Of a stretch of 13,336 nucleotides of DNA, positions 1 through 6,884 are shown piece by piece. The notes under the pieces are model-generated. The model was not told the DNA's origin. It did no database searches and saw nothing but the letters and a program-made list of their open reading frames with translations. The stretch lies in NCBI GenBank assembly GCA_041725875.1, contig JBGRQB010000123.1:1-13336 (forward strand), read 5' to 3'. The position numbers and the translations under genes were made by a program. The stretch is from JBGRQB01 sp041725875 (GTDB lineage Bacteria; Bacteroidota; Ignavibacteria; Ignavibacteriales; Melioribacteraceae). Each line of letters starts with the position of its first letter. Positions within the stretch are counted from its first letter, which is position 1.

Positions 1-2181
1 ATTGATGGTATTGCAACTTTTTATGATCAGTTCCGACTCGAACCTGTTGGCGAACATATTGTCAGTGTTTGCACCGGAACCGCCTGTCACGTTAAAGGTG
101 CCGGACTCGTATTCGATACCTTCCTTCGTCTTCTCGGAATTAAACAAGGGAAAGACACAGATGAAAAAGGAAAATACACGGTTCAGAAAGTTGCCTGTCT
201 CGGCTGCTGTACAATTGCTCCTGTGGTTCAGATTGATGATATTACTTACGGGCACGTAAAAACTGATAATGTTGGACAAATATTAAAAGATTTTGAAAGT
301 CACGGCAAAGGAATAATAAAACCGGTTGATAAAGAACAGACTTTCACAAAAGAGATTGGCGAAATTAAAATCGGACTCGGCTCCTGCTGCGTTGCAAGCG
401 GCAGTGACAAGGTACGTGATGCACTTGAAGAAAGTTTTAAGGATGCAACAGTTGTTCCTGAAATTAAAAAAGTAGGCTGTGTGGGAATGTGCCACAGAGT
501 TCCTCTTCTGGAAGTTTGTCTGCCAAATGAAGAACCAAAAATTTACGATAAAGTAAAACCGGAAGAAGTTAAAAAGATTGTTGCCAAACATTTTGAACTT
601 GGCTCATTTACCAAAAGACTTAAAAGCAGTACACTCGGATTTTTTGAAAGTCTTCTTTACGATGAAGATAAAAGAAGTTTTCAGCGTCATTATAAAGATG
701 TAAGAGAAAAAGATATAAAAGCGTTTCTGCAAAAGCAGTTTCGCATTGCAACTGAATTTTCAGGTGAAATAGATCCTCTTGATCTGGATGAATATAGATC
801 TCATAAAGGATTTTCCACTCTGAAAAATATATTAAAAGAGAAGTCTCAAAAAGAAATTATCTCGGAAGTAAAAGATAGCGGACTGCGCGGAAGAGGCGGC
901 GGCGGTTTCCCGACCGGCGTAAAATGGGAACTGGCAGCCGATGCAGAAGACGAAACCAAATATGTCGTTTGTAATGGTGACGAAGGTGATCCCGGCGCGT
1001 TTATGGACAGAATGATTCTTGAATCTTTCCCGTTTCGAGTTATTGAAGGAATTACAATTGCAGCTTATGCAGTTGGCGCAAAGGAAGGCTACTTTTACAT
1101 CCGTGCAGAATATCCTCTTGCAGTAAAAAGAATTGCCACTGCTATAAAAATGTGTGAAGAAGCCGGACTCCTCGGAGAAAATATTCTGGGAAGTGATTTC
1201 TCACTTCATCTTAAAATTGTTGAAGGTGCCGGAGCTTTTGTCTGCGGCGAAGAAACCGCCCTTATCGCATCTATAGAAGGGAAGCGCGGTAACCCTGTTT
1301 CTCGTCCTCCGTTTCCTGTTACAAAAGGTTTGTGGGGACATTCAACCCTGGTTAATAATTGCGAAACCTACGCAACCGTTCCCTGGATTATCAGAAATGG
1401 TAAAGAAGAATTCACAAAACTCGGAACGCCTGAAAGTAAAGGAACCAAAGTATTTTCTCTTGCCGGAAAGGTAAAAAGAGGCGGTTTGATTGAAGTGCCT
1501 ATGGGAATTTCAATTAAAGAGATTGTTGAAGAGATAGGAGGCGGAATTGAAGGTGACAAACAATTCAAAGCCGTGCAGATAGGCGGTCCTTCTGGCGGGT
1601 GTGTGCCTGCTCATCTTGCAGATACAAAAGTCGATTATCAGGATCTTACAAATGTAGGAGCTATGATGGGTTCCGGCGGACTCCTTGTAATGGACGAAAA
1701 TGACTGTATGGTTGACATCGCCCGTTATTTTCTTGAATTCACCTGTGAGCAATCTTGCGGCAAATGTACTTTTTGTCGTGTGGGTACCAGACTTATGCTC
1801 GATATTCTTAATAAACTCTGCGAAGGAAAAGGAACTCTTCAGGATCTGGAAAAACTGAAAGAGATTGCCTGGCAGACAAAAGAGAGAAGCTTGTGCGGAT
1901 TGGGAAAAACAGCACCAAATCCGGTTCTGACAACTCTTGAGTATTTTGAAGAAGAATATATTGCTCACATAAATGGTGTTTGTCCGGCAAAAAAATGTAA
2001 AGAATTAATAAAATATGATATAGAAGATTCCTGTATCGGATGTACAATTTGCGGACAGGAATGTCCCACCGGAGCAATTAAAATCACTCCGTACGAAATC
2101 CATACCATCGATCAGGAATTGTGCACCAAGTGTGATGTATGTAAACAAGTTTGTCCAAACGATTCTGTTAAGGTAATCTAA
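1..2181 (+). CDS. NuoE-NuoF fusion: NADH-binding Fe-S flavoprotein subunit (HydC/HydB-like), 5' partial
   Basis: Frame 1 is open from base 1, so this is the 3' part (726 codons) of a longer gene; the GTG at 223 is internal. Numbering starts at the window edge. Residues 1-105 are the distal part of a NuoE-type thioredoxin-fold [2Fe-2S] domain, with the IATFY motif and CxxxxC/CxxxC ligands C24, C29, C66 and C70. A second thioredoxin-like [2Fe-2S] domain (about 120-195) has C129/C130 and GCVGMC (C160, C164), as at the N-terminus of HydB. The NuoF core follows: GLRGRGGGGFPTGVKW (294-309) for FMN and NADH, a GAGAFVCGEETALI segment, an SLBB region, and the N3-type [4Fe-4S] ligands C586, C589, C592 and C632. 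The C-terminus carries two [4Fe-4S] sets: C678/681/684/688 and C708/711/714/718. The likely role is cytoplasmic NADH oxidation or NAD reduction, passing electrons to ferredoxin-like partners in a HydBC-type or BamH-type complex. The FMN/NADH and cluster sites look intact. The partner enzyme is outside the window. Confidence 0.94.
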   Translation: MDGIATFYDQFRLEPVGEHIVSVCTGTACHVKGAGLVFDTFLRLLGIKQGKDTDEKGKYTVQKVACLGCCTIAPVVQIDDITYGHVKTDNVGQILKDFESHGKGIIKPVDKEQTFTKEIGEIKIGLGSCCVASGSDKVRDALEESFKDATVVPEIKKVGCVGMCHRVPLLEVCLPNEEPKIYDKVKPEEVKKIVAKHFELGSFTKRLKSSTLGFFESLLYDEDKRSFQRHYKDVREKDIKAFLQKQFRIATEFSGEIDPLDLDEYRSHKGFSTLKNILKEKSQKEIISEVKDSGLRGRGGGGFPTGVKWELAADAEDETKYVVCNGDEGDPGAFMDRMILESFPFRVIEGITIAAYAVGAKEGYFYIRAEYPLAVKRIATAIKMCEEAGLLGENILGSDFSLHLKIVEGAGAFVCGEETALIASIEGKRGNPVSRPPFPVTKGLWGHSTLVNNCETYATVPWIIRNGKEEFTKLGTPESKGTKVFSLAGKVKRGGLIEVPMGISIKEIVEEIGGGIEGDKQFKAVQIGGPSGGCVPAHLADTKVDYQDLTNVGAMMGSGGLLVMDENDCMVDIARYFLEFTCEQSCGKCTFCRVGTRLMLDILNKLCEGKGTLQDLEKLKEIAWQTKERSLCGLGKTAPNPVLTTLEYFEEEYIAHINGVCPAKKCKELIKYDIEDSCIGCTICGQECPTGAIKITPYEIHTIDQELCTKCDVCKQVCPNDSVKVI

Positions 2182-3741
2182 ATGCCTAATTTGAAAATAA
2201 ATAATAAAGAAATATTTGTCGAAGAAAACACAACCATTCTCCAGGCAGCTGAAAAGATCGGGATAGAAATTCCTTCTCTCTGCTACAAAGAAGGATATGA
2301 GCATTTTACATCCTGTATGATCTGCGTTGTGCTTGATAAAAAAACAGATAAACTTATCCCGTCTTGTTCAATTGATGTTGAAGAGGGAATGGAAATAGAA
2401 ACCGACAACAACAGAATTGCTGCCGCGCGCAAAGATACAATGGATATGCTGATGTGCGAACATGTAGGCGATTGCGAAGCAACCTGTACCCGCGGTTGTC
2501 CGGCAAATATGAATATTCCTGAAATGCTCAGGTTGATCCGACAGAAAAAGTTTGATCAGGCAATAGAAGTTGTAAAGAAAGATATTGCTCTTCCCGCAGT
2601 TCTCGGAAGAATCTGTTCCGCACCCTGCGAAGGAGCTTGTATTCATAAATTCAAAGATGAAGCTGTTTCAATTTGCGAAATGAAAAAGTTTGTGGCTGAT
2701 CTTGATCTGGAAAAAGAGACTCCTTATCAGCCTGCTGCCGAAGCACCAAAAGATAAAAAAATTGCTGTTGTTGGTGCCGGACCCGCAGGACTTGCAGCCG
2801 CTTATTACTCTGCACTTGCCGGATACAAAACTATTCTCTTTGATAAAAATGAAAACCCGGGCGGCGGATTACAATATGGTGTTCCGGAAGAGAAACTTGA
2901 AAAAACTGTTCTCGATAAAGAGATAGAACAGATATTAAAACCGGGTGTTGAATTTCAGGGAAATAAAACTCTTGGAAAAGATTTTACAGTAGAAGAATTA
3001 TCACAAAACTACGATGCTGTTATTTTATCTTTTGGTAAGATTGACAAAAATATAAATTATGGAAATCTGAAAGTTACTGACAAAGGTGTCACCGTTGATA
3101 AAAAGAATTTCCAGACCAGCATTAAAAATGTTTTTGCAATCGGCAGTACAATAAGAGACGGACGCTCTGCAATCAGATCCTGCGCTCACGGAAAAGAGGT
3201 TGCACAAATTATAAATCAATTTCTCGAAACAGGTTCACTTGCAGCAGATAAGAAGCGCTTTAATTCTGTGCTCGGCAGATTAAAACCAGGTGAACTGGAA
3301 GAATTTACAAAACTGAGCAAAGAACATAAACGTCTGGCAAAATCTGAATACTCTGCCGATGAAGCAGTTAACGAAGCAGCTCGCTGTTTTCATTGCGATT
3401 GCAGAAAGATAGATAATTGCAGATTAAGAAACTATGCAGATGAATTTAATGCCGATCAGAGAAGATTTAAGATAAATGAAAGAAACGAATTCACAAGAGT
3501 TGTTCAGCATAACAATGTTATTTTTGAACCGGGCAAATGTATTAAATGTAACCTGTGTGTTCAGATAACTGAAAAAGCAGGTGAGGAGTTCGGACTTGTA
3601 ATGGTTAACCGCGGATTTGATATAAAGATTTCAACTCCCTTTAACGAATCTATGAAAGATTGTCTTAAAACCACTGCTGACGAATGTATCGAATCTTGTC
3701 CCACAGCAGCTTTATCACGGATAGAAGATTATGAGGTTTAG
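2182..3741 (+). CDS. [2Fe-2S]/GltD-like FAD Fe-S oxidoreductase lacking the NAD(P)H Rossmann domain
   Basis: The ATG abuts the upstream TAA and AAGG lies about 10 bases before it, which suggests translational coupling. Residues 1-75 form a NuoG-type [2Fe-2S] ferredoxin with ligands C34, C45, C48 and C62. Residues 90-165 resemble the Fe-S domain of the GltD/dihydropyrimidine dehydrogenase family, with C92, C98, C102, C106P and C145/C149/C153. FAD binding begins at 194 with GAGPAG (198-203). The chain then runs from YDAVILSFG (277-285) to the FAD-closing NVFAIGS (316-322) through only 30 residues, where GltD-like proteins hold an entire NAD(P)H-binding Rossmann fold; no second GxGxxG/A is present. 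The C-terminus has a CFHCDC...C motif (C402/405/407/413) and a ferredoxin domain with C453/456/459 and C506P. It probably forms a complex with the preceding NuoEF fusion and relays electrons to an unseen catalytic subunit. It is not a glutamate synthase subunit: it is fused to a [2Fe-2S] domain and no GltB is nearby. The missing domain could be lineage-specific or family-typical; I cannot tell which. Confidence 0.9.
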   Translation: MPNLKINNKEIFVEENTTILQAAEKIGIEIPSLCYKEGYEHFTSCMICVVLDKKTDKLIPSCSIDVEEGMEIETDNNRIAAARKDTMDMLMCEHVGDCEATCTRGCPANMNIPEMLRLIRQKKFDQAIEVVKKDIALPAVLGRICSAPCEGACIHKFKDEAVSICEMKKFVADLDLEKETPYQPAAEAPKDKKIAVVGAGPAGLAAAYYSALAGYKTILFDKNENPGGGLQYGVPEEKLEKTVLDKEIEQILKPGVEFQGNKTLGKDFTVEELSQNYDAVILSFGKIDKNINYGNLKVTDKGVTVDKKNFQTSIKNVFAIGSTIRDGRSAIRSCAHGKEVAQIINQFLETGSLAADKKRFNSVLGRLKPGELEEFTKLSKEHKRLAKSEYSADEAVNEAARCFHCDCRKIDNCRLRNYADEFNADQRRFKINERNEFTRVVQHNNVIFEPGKCIKCNLCVQITEKAGEEFGLVMVNRGFDIKISTPFNESMKDCLKTTADECIESCPTAALSRIEDYEV

Positions 3742-4896
3742 ATGAATTATAAAGTTTTAACTCTTTTATTTGTCCTGCTCGTTGCTTTTGGATGCAGTGA
3801 ACAAAAGGAAGTCAAAAAAGAAACACAGCAGAAACAGGAAGCTTACTGGCCTCTCTTTCGCGGCAACTCTAACTTATCTGGTATATCAGAAACAAGACTG
3901 TCTGACAATCTGAAACTTGAATGGTCATTTAAAACCGGCGCTGATATTATTGCTTCACCTGTTGTGGGAAATGAAAAAGTCTATATCGGTTCCTCAAATG
4001 GAAATGTTTACGCTCTTGATTTTAACTCCGGTAAAGAGATCTGGAAATTTAACTCAGGAGACGACATTGAAGCTTCGGCCTTATTAATAGACTCAACACT
4101 CTTTGTAGGAAATCTCGGCGGAGAGTTTTTTGCACTTAACGCAAACAGCGGATCACTGAAATGGAAAACAAAAGTATCCGGCGATATAAGAGGTTCTGCA
4201 AATTATGTAAAAGTATCTGAGAATAAGACTCTGATATTTGTCGGCTCTTACGATAACAAAATGTATTGCTTTGATTTTGCTACAGGGGAAAAAATCTGGG
4301 AATATAAAACTAAAAATTATATAAACGGCGCACCTGCTACTGACGGAAAATATGTAGTGTTTGGCGGATGCGATTCAAAACTTCATATAGTTAACGTTGT
4401 TGACGGATCATCCGCAGGAGAGGTTAAAACCGGTTCCTATATTCCCGGATCATCTGCGCTTGTTGAGGGCTTTTCATATCTCGGAAAATATGACAGCAGA
4501 ATGCTGAAAATAGATGTCGCAAATAAAGAGATAGTCTGGCAGTTCAAAGATGAAAAAATCGGCGGCGCCTTTTTCTCAACTCCCGCAATTGGAGAGGAGA
4601 CAATAGTAGTCGGTTGCCGCAACAGATATTTTTATTGTCTCGATAAAAACACAGGCGCTAAAAAATGGAGCTTCAGAACTCAGGATGAAATAGATTCTTC
4701 ACCTGTTATTGCAGGAGAGAAAGTAATCTTTGGTTCGGCAGACGGCAGACTCTATATTCTTAATCTTGCAGATGGCAGAAAATTATGGTCTTATGAAATA
4801 GGTGCATCAATAACTTCATCACCTGCTGTTACCGGTGGTAAAATTATTATTGGCGCCGAAGATGGTACAATTTATTCTTTTGGAGAAAACTTATGA
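3742..4896 (+). CDS. PQQ-like beta-propeller lipoprotein (BamB-type fold)
   Basis: The ATG directly follows the upstream TAG, and GAGG at 3733-3736 gives good start spacing. The N-terminus is a lipoprotein signal: a hydrophobic run (5-16) ending in AFGC, with C18 as the lipidated residue, followed by a Lys/Glu/Gln-rich linker. From about residue 35 to the end there are eight repeats of roughly 38-45 residues of the form W-x-(F/Y/V)-...-SPA/V-...-(V/I)-(Y/F)-(V/I)-G-S-x-(D/N)-G-x-(V/L)-Y-x-(L/I)-(D/N)-x-x-(T/S)-G-x-x-x-W. This predicts an eight-bladed propeller like BamB or quinoproteins, but at 384 residues it is too short for a PQQ dehydrogenase and no catalytic domain is attached. It is likely anchored on the periplasmic side of a membrane as a scaffold or sensor. 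Its position between redox genes and a glycosyltransferase/ABC set does not identify a substrate. PQQ or metal binding cannot be claimed. The fold is near certain; the function is open. Confidence 0.92.
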   Translation: MNYKVLTLLFVLLVAFGCSEQKEVKKETQQKQEAYWPLFRGNSNLSGISETRLSDNLKLEWSFKTGADIIASPVVGNEKVYIGSSNGNVYALDFNSGKEIWKFNSGDDIEASALLIDSTLFVGNLGGEFFALNANSGSLKWKTKVSGDIRGSANYVKVSENKTLIFVGSYDNKMYCFDFATGEKIWEYKTKNYINGAPATDGKYVVFGGCDSKLHIVNVVDGSSAGEVKTGSYIPGSSALVEGFSYLGKYDSRMLKIDVANKEIVWQFKDEKIGGAFFSTPAIGEETIVVGCRNRYFYCLDKNTGAKKWSFRTQDEIDSSPVIAGEKVIFGSADGRLYILNLADGRKLWSYEIGASITSSPAVTGGKIIIGAEDGTIYSFGENL

Positions 4897-6185
4897 AAAT
4901 AGTTCACATTACTCCCGGTTCCGGCGGAACCTTTTATTGTCAAAATTGTTTTCGCGATAACGAACTTGTAAAAGCGCTTCAAACATTTAATCACGAAGTT
5001 TACAACGTTCCAATGTATCTTCCGTTAAATATCGATAAAGATATTAAAGAGGGAAGTACACCGGTTTTTTACGGCGCTGTTAATGTTTATCTGAAAGAAA
5101 AAATTGCACTTTACAGAAAAGCTCCCGAGTGGCTCGAAAAGTTAATGGATTCTGAAAAGGTTCTTCAGTATGCAGCAAAAAAATCAGGCTCTACGCGTGC
5201 TACCGGACTGGAAGAAATGACCATCTCTATGCTCGAAGGTGAAAAAGGAAGACAAGCTTCCGAACTTGAGCGATTAATAAAATTTCTGAAAAATGAAATA
5301 AAACCTGATATTGTTCATTTGTCTAACGGATTGTTGCTCGGACTCGCATACAGAATGAAAAACGATCTCGGTGCAAAAGTGATCTGTTCTCTGCAAGATG
5401 AAAATGAATGGATCGATCCGATGGAAGAAAAGTATCAGGACGGTGTGTGGAACTTAATGGCAGAAAAAGCTCACTTTGTAGATAAGTTTATAACTGCCAG
5501 TCAATATTATGCTGATAAATGTGTAAAACAGCTTAATCTTCCAAAAGAAAAAATAGAAGTGGTTTACAGCGGAATAAATTTAAGCGGATATAAAAACTCT
5601 TCAATTCCGGAAGACGCTCCCGCGGTTGGTTATTTGTGCAGAATAGCAAAAGGATTTGGCCTTGATATCCTTACAGATGCATTTATTAAACTCAAACAAA
5701 ATGATCATAAAAACCTGAAACTCTACGTTACAGGGGGCTACACAGCAGATGATAATGAATTTGTAGAAATGATAAAGAATAAAATCAGTTCAGCCGGATT
5801 GGAAAATGATTTCAAAATCTTTGAAGATTTCAGCCTCGATAAAAGAAAGGAGTTTCTCGCTTCTTTATCACTTCTTTCTGTTCCTGTTATTGCAGGTGAA
5901 GCATTTGGTGCTTATATGATTGAAGCAATGGCTTCAGGAGTTCCTGTGCTGCAGCCGGAAGCCGGATGTTATCCTGAGTTTGTAAATCTGACCGGCGGCG
6001 GAGTTATTTATAATCCAAATAACCCCGACGTTCTTGCTGAAAATATGTCAAAACTGCTGAATGACAGAGAAAAACTGGTTAGTATGGGTCAGCAGGGAAA
6101 AAGTATTATCGATAAAGAATTTACAGTCATAAAAATGGCTGAAAAAACTCTTCAGGTTTATGAAAAAGCATTAAACAATAAATAA
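4893..6185 (+). CDS. GT4-family glycosyltransferase (GT-B fold)
   Basis: The start overlaps the lipoprotein stop as ATGA, with GGAG at 4882-4885 seven bases before it, so translation is probably coupled. The 430-residue length is usual for a GT4 enzyme. The N-terminal Rossmann half begins MKIVHITPGSGG and continues into CQNCFRDNEL (C16, C19, R21, D22), an N-terminal variant that I associate with a subset of GT4 enzymes. The C-terminal donor-binding half includes a VGYLCRIAKGFGLDIL strand-loop near 245-260 and the EX7E motif, E336 to E344, in GEAFGAYMIEAMASGVPV, expected to contact the nucleotide-sugar donor. No signal peptide or membrane segment is seen, so it is a cytoplasmic retaining glycosyltransferase. 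Sugar donor and acceptor are unknown. Its neighbours (a lipoprotein and an ABC exporter-like pair) suggest an envelope glycoconjugate, which is inference only. Confidence 0.9.
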   Translation: MKIVHITPGSGGTFYCQNCFRDNELVKALQTFNHEVYNVPMYLPLNIDKDIKEGSTPVFYGAVNVYLKEKIALYRKAPEWLEKLMDSEKVLQYAAKKSGSTRATGLEEMTISMLEGEKGRQASELERLIKFLKNEIKPDIVHLSNGLLLGLAYRMKNDLGAKVICSLQDENEWIDPMEEKYQDGVWNLMAEKAHFVDKFITASQYYADKCVKQLNLPKEKIEVVYSGINLSGYKNSSIPEDAPAVGYLCRIAKGFGLDILTDAFIKLKQNDHKNLKLYVTGGYTADDNEFVEMIKNKISSAGLENDFKIFEDFSLDKRKEFLASLSLLSVPVIAGEAFGAYMIEAMASGVPVLQPEAGCYPEFVNLTGGGVIYNPNNPDVLAENMSKLLNDREKLVSMGQQGKSIIDKEFTVIKMAEKTLQVYEKALNNK

Positions 6186-6194
6186 AGGTATTAA

Positions 6195-6875
6195 ATGCTT
6201 GAGTTAAAAAAAGTTTCAAAAGGTTTTCAGCTCCCCGCAGGTGATGAAAAAATAGAAGTCTTAAAGGATGTTTCACTTAAAGTTGAAGCAGCTGAAACTG
6301 TTGCTGTTATTGGTCCTTCCGGTTCAGGTAAAAGTACTTTCCTAAATATGGCGGGAATACTTGATAAACCTGATTCAGGTGAAGTTCTTATTGAAAATGA
6401 AAACACATCCGCCTTTGATGATAAAAAACTTGCCGAAACAAGAAATCAAAAGATCGGATTTATATTTCAGCTTCATCATTTATTGCCTCAGTGCACTGTT
6501 CTGGAAAATGTTCTTGTACCCACAATCCCTCTTAAATCCCGGGCAGGAACCGAAGATTTTAACCAGAGAGCTTTGCGACTCTTAACCCGTGTGGGATTAA
6601 AAGAACGACTGAACCACTATCCGGCTCAGCTTTCTGGCGGAGAGCTTCAGAGAGTTGCAGTTGTGAGAGCTTTGATAAATAACCCGCAAATTATTCTGGC
6701 AGATGAACCAACAGGATCACTCGATCATAAAAGCGCAATTCAGCTTATCGAACTTCTGCTCGAACTGAACAAAGAAGAAAACACAACCCTTATACTTGTT
6801 ACTCACTCCTCAGAAATTGCAGCTATGATGGAAAAAACTTATTTACTGAAAGATAAAACCCTTGTCTTAAAATAG
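6195..6875 (+). CDS. ABC transporter ATP-binding protein, LolD/YbbA/MacB type
   Basis: This 226-residue ATPase has all standard motifs: Walker A GPSGSGKST (40-48), a Q-loop in FQLHHLLP, signature LSGGELQR (146-153), Walker B ILADEPTG with D170 and E171, a D-loop SLD, and the switch histidine in LVTHSSE. The short length, the leading LELKKVSKGF strand and the FQLHHLLPQCTVLENV segment place it in the LolD/FtsE/MacB/YbbA clade, which works with FtsX-type permeases. AAAGG at 6184-6188 precedes the ATG, nine bases after the glycosyltransferase stop. It should power the permease encoded next by mechanotransmission in the inner membrane rather than by classical transmembrane passage. LolD itself is less likely because no LolC/E pair or LolA is nearby and the single partner is a large YbbP-like protein. 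Confidence 0.95.
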   Translation: MLELKKVSKGFQLPAGDEKIEVLKDVSLKVEAAETVAVIGPSGSGKSTFLNMAGILDKPDSGEVLIENENTSAFDDKKLAETRNQKIGFIFQLHHLLPQCTVLENVLVPTIPLKSRAGTEDFNQRALRLLTRVGLKERLNHYPAQLSGGELQRVAVVRALINNPQIILADEPTGSLDHKSAIQLIELLLELNKEENTTLILVTHSSEIAAMMEKTYLLKDKTLVLK

Positions 6876-6884
6876 AATGACATT

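Noticed and set aside
223..225. GTG as start of a separate NuoF gene
   Set aside because: The frame is open upstream to base 1 and encodes NuoE cysteines C24, C29, C66 and C70, so the GTG is an internal valine codon.
2..259. An 85-codon plus-strand open frame at the left edge
   Set aside because: It is out of frame with the NuoE domain read in frame 1, whose four cysteine ligands and IATFY motif show the true coding frame.
1510..1968. A 152-codon antisense open frame inside the NuoF region
   Set aside because: It is opposite a well-conserved coding sequence and its product has no recognisable domain; it is a codon-usage shadow.
2182..3741. Glutamate synthase small subunit (gltD)
   Set aside because: The protein has a NuoG-like [2Fe-2S] domain and a ferredoxin C-terminus, lacks the NAD(P)H domain, and no glutamate synthase large subunit is nearby.
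3742..4896. Quinoprotein (PQQ) dehydrogenase
   Set aside because: Only the eight propeller repeats are present after a lipoprotein signal. The length is far below that of the dehydrogenases and no cytochrome or catalytic domain is seen.
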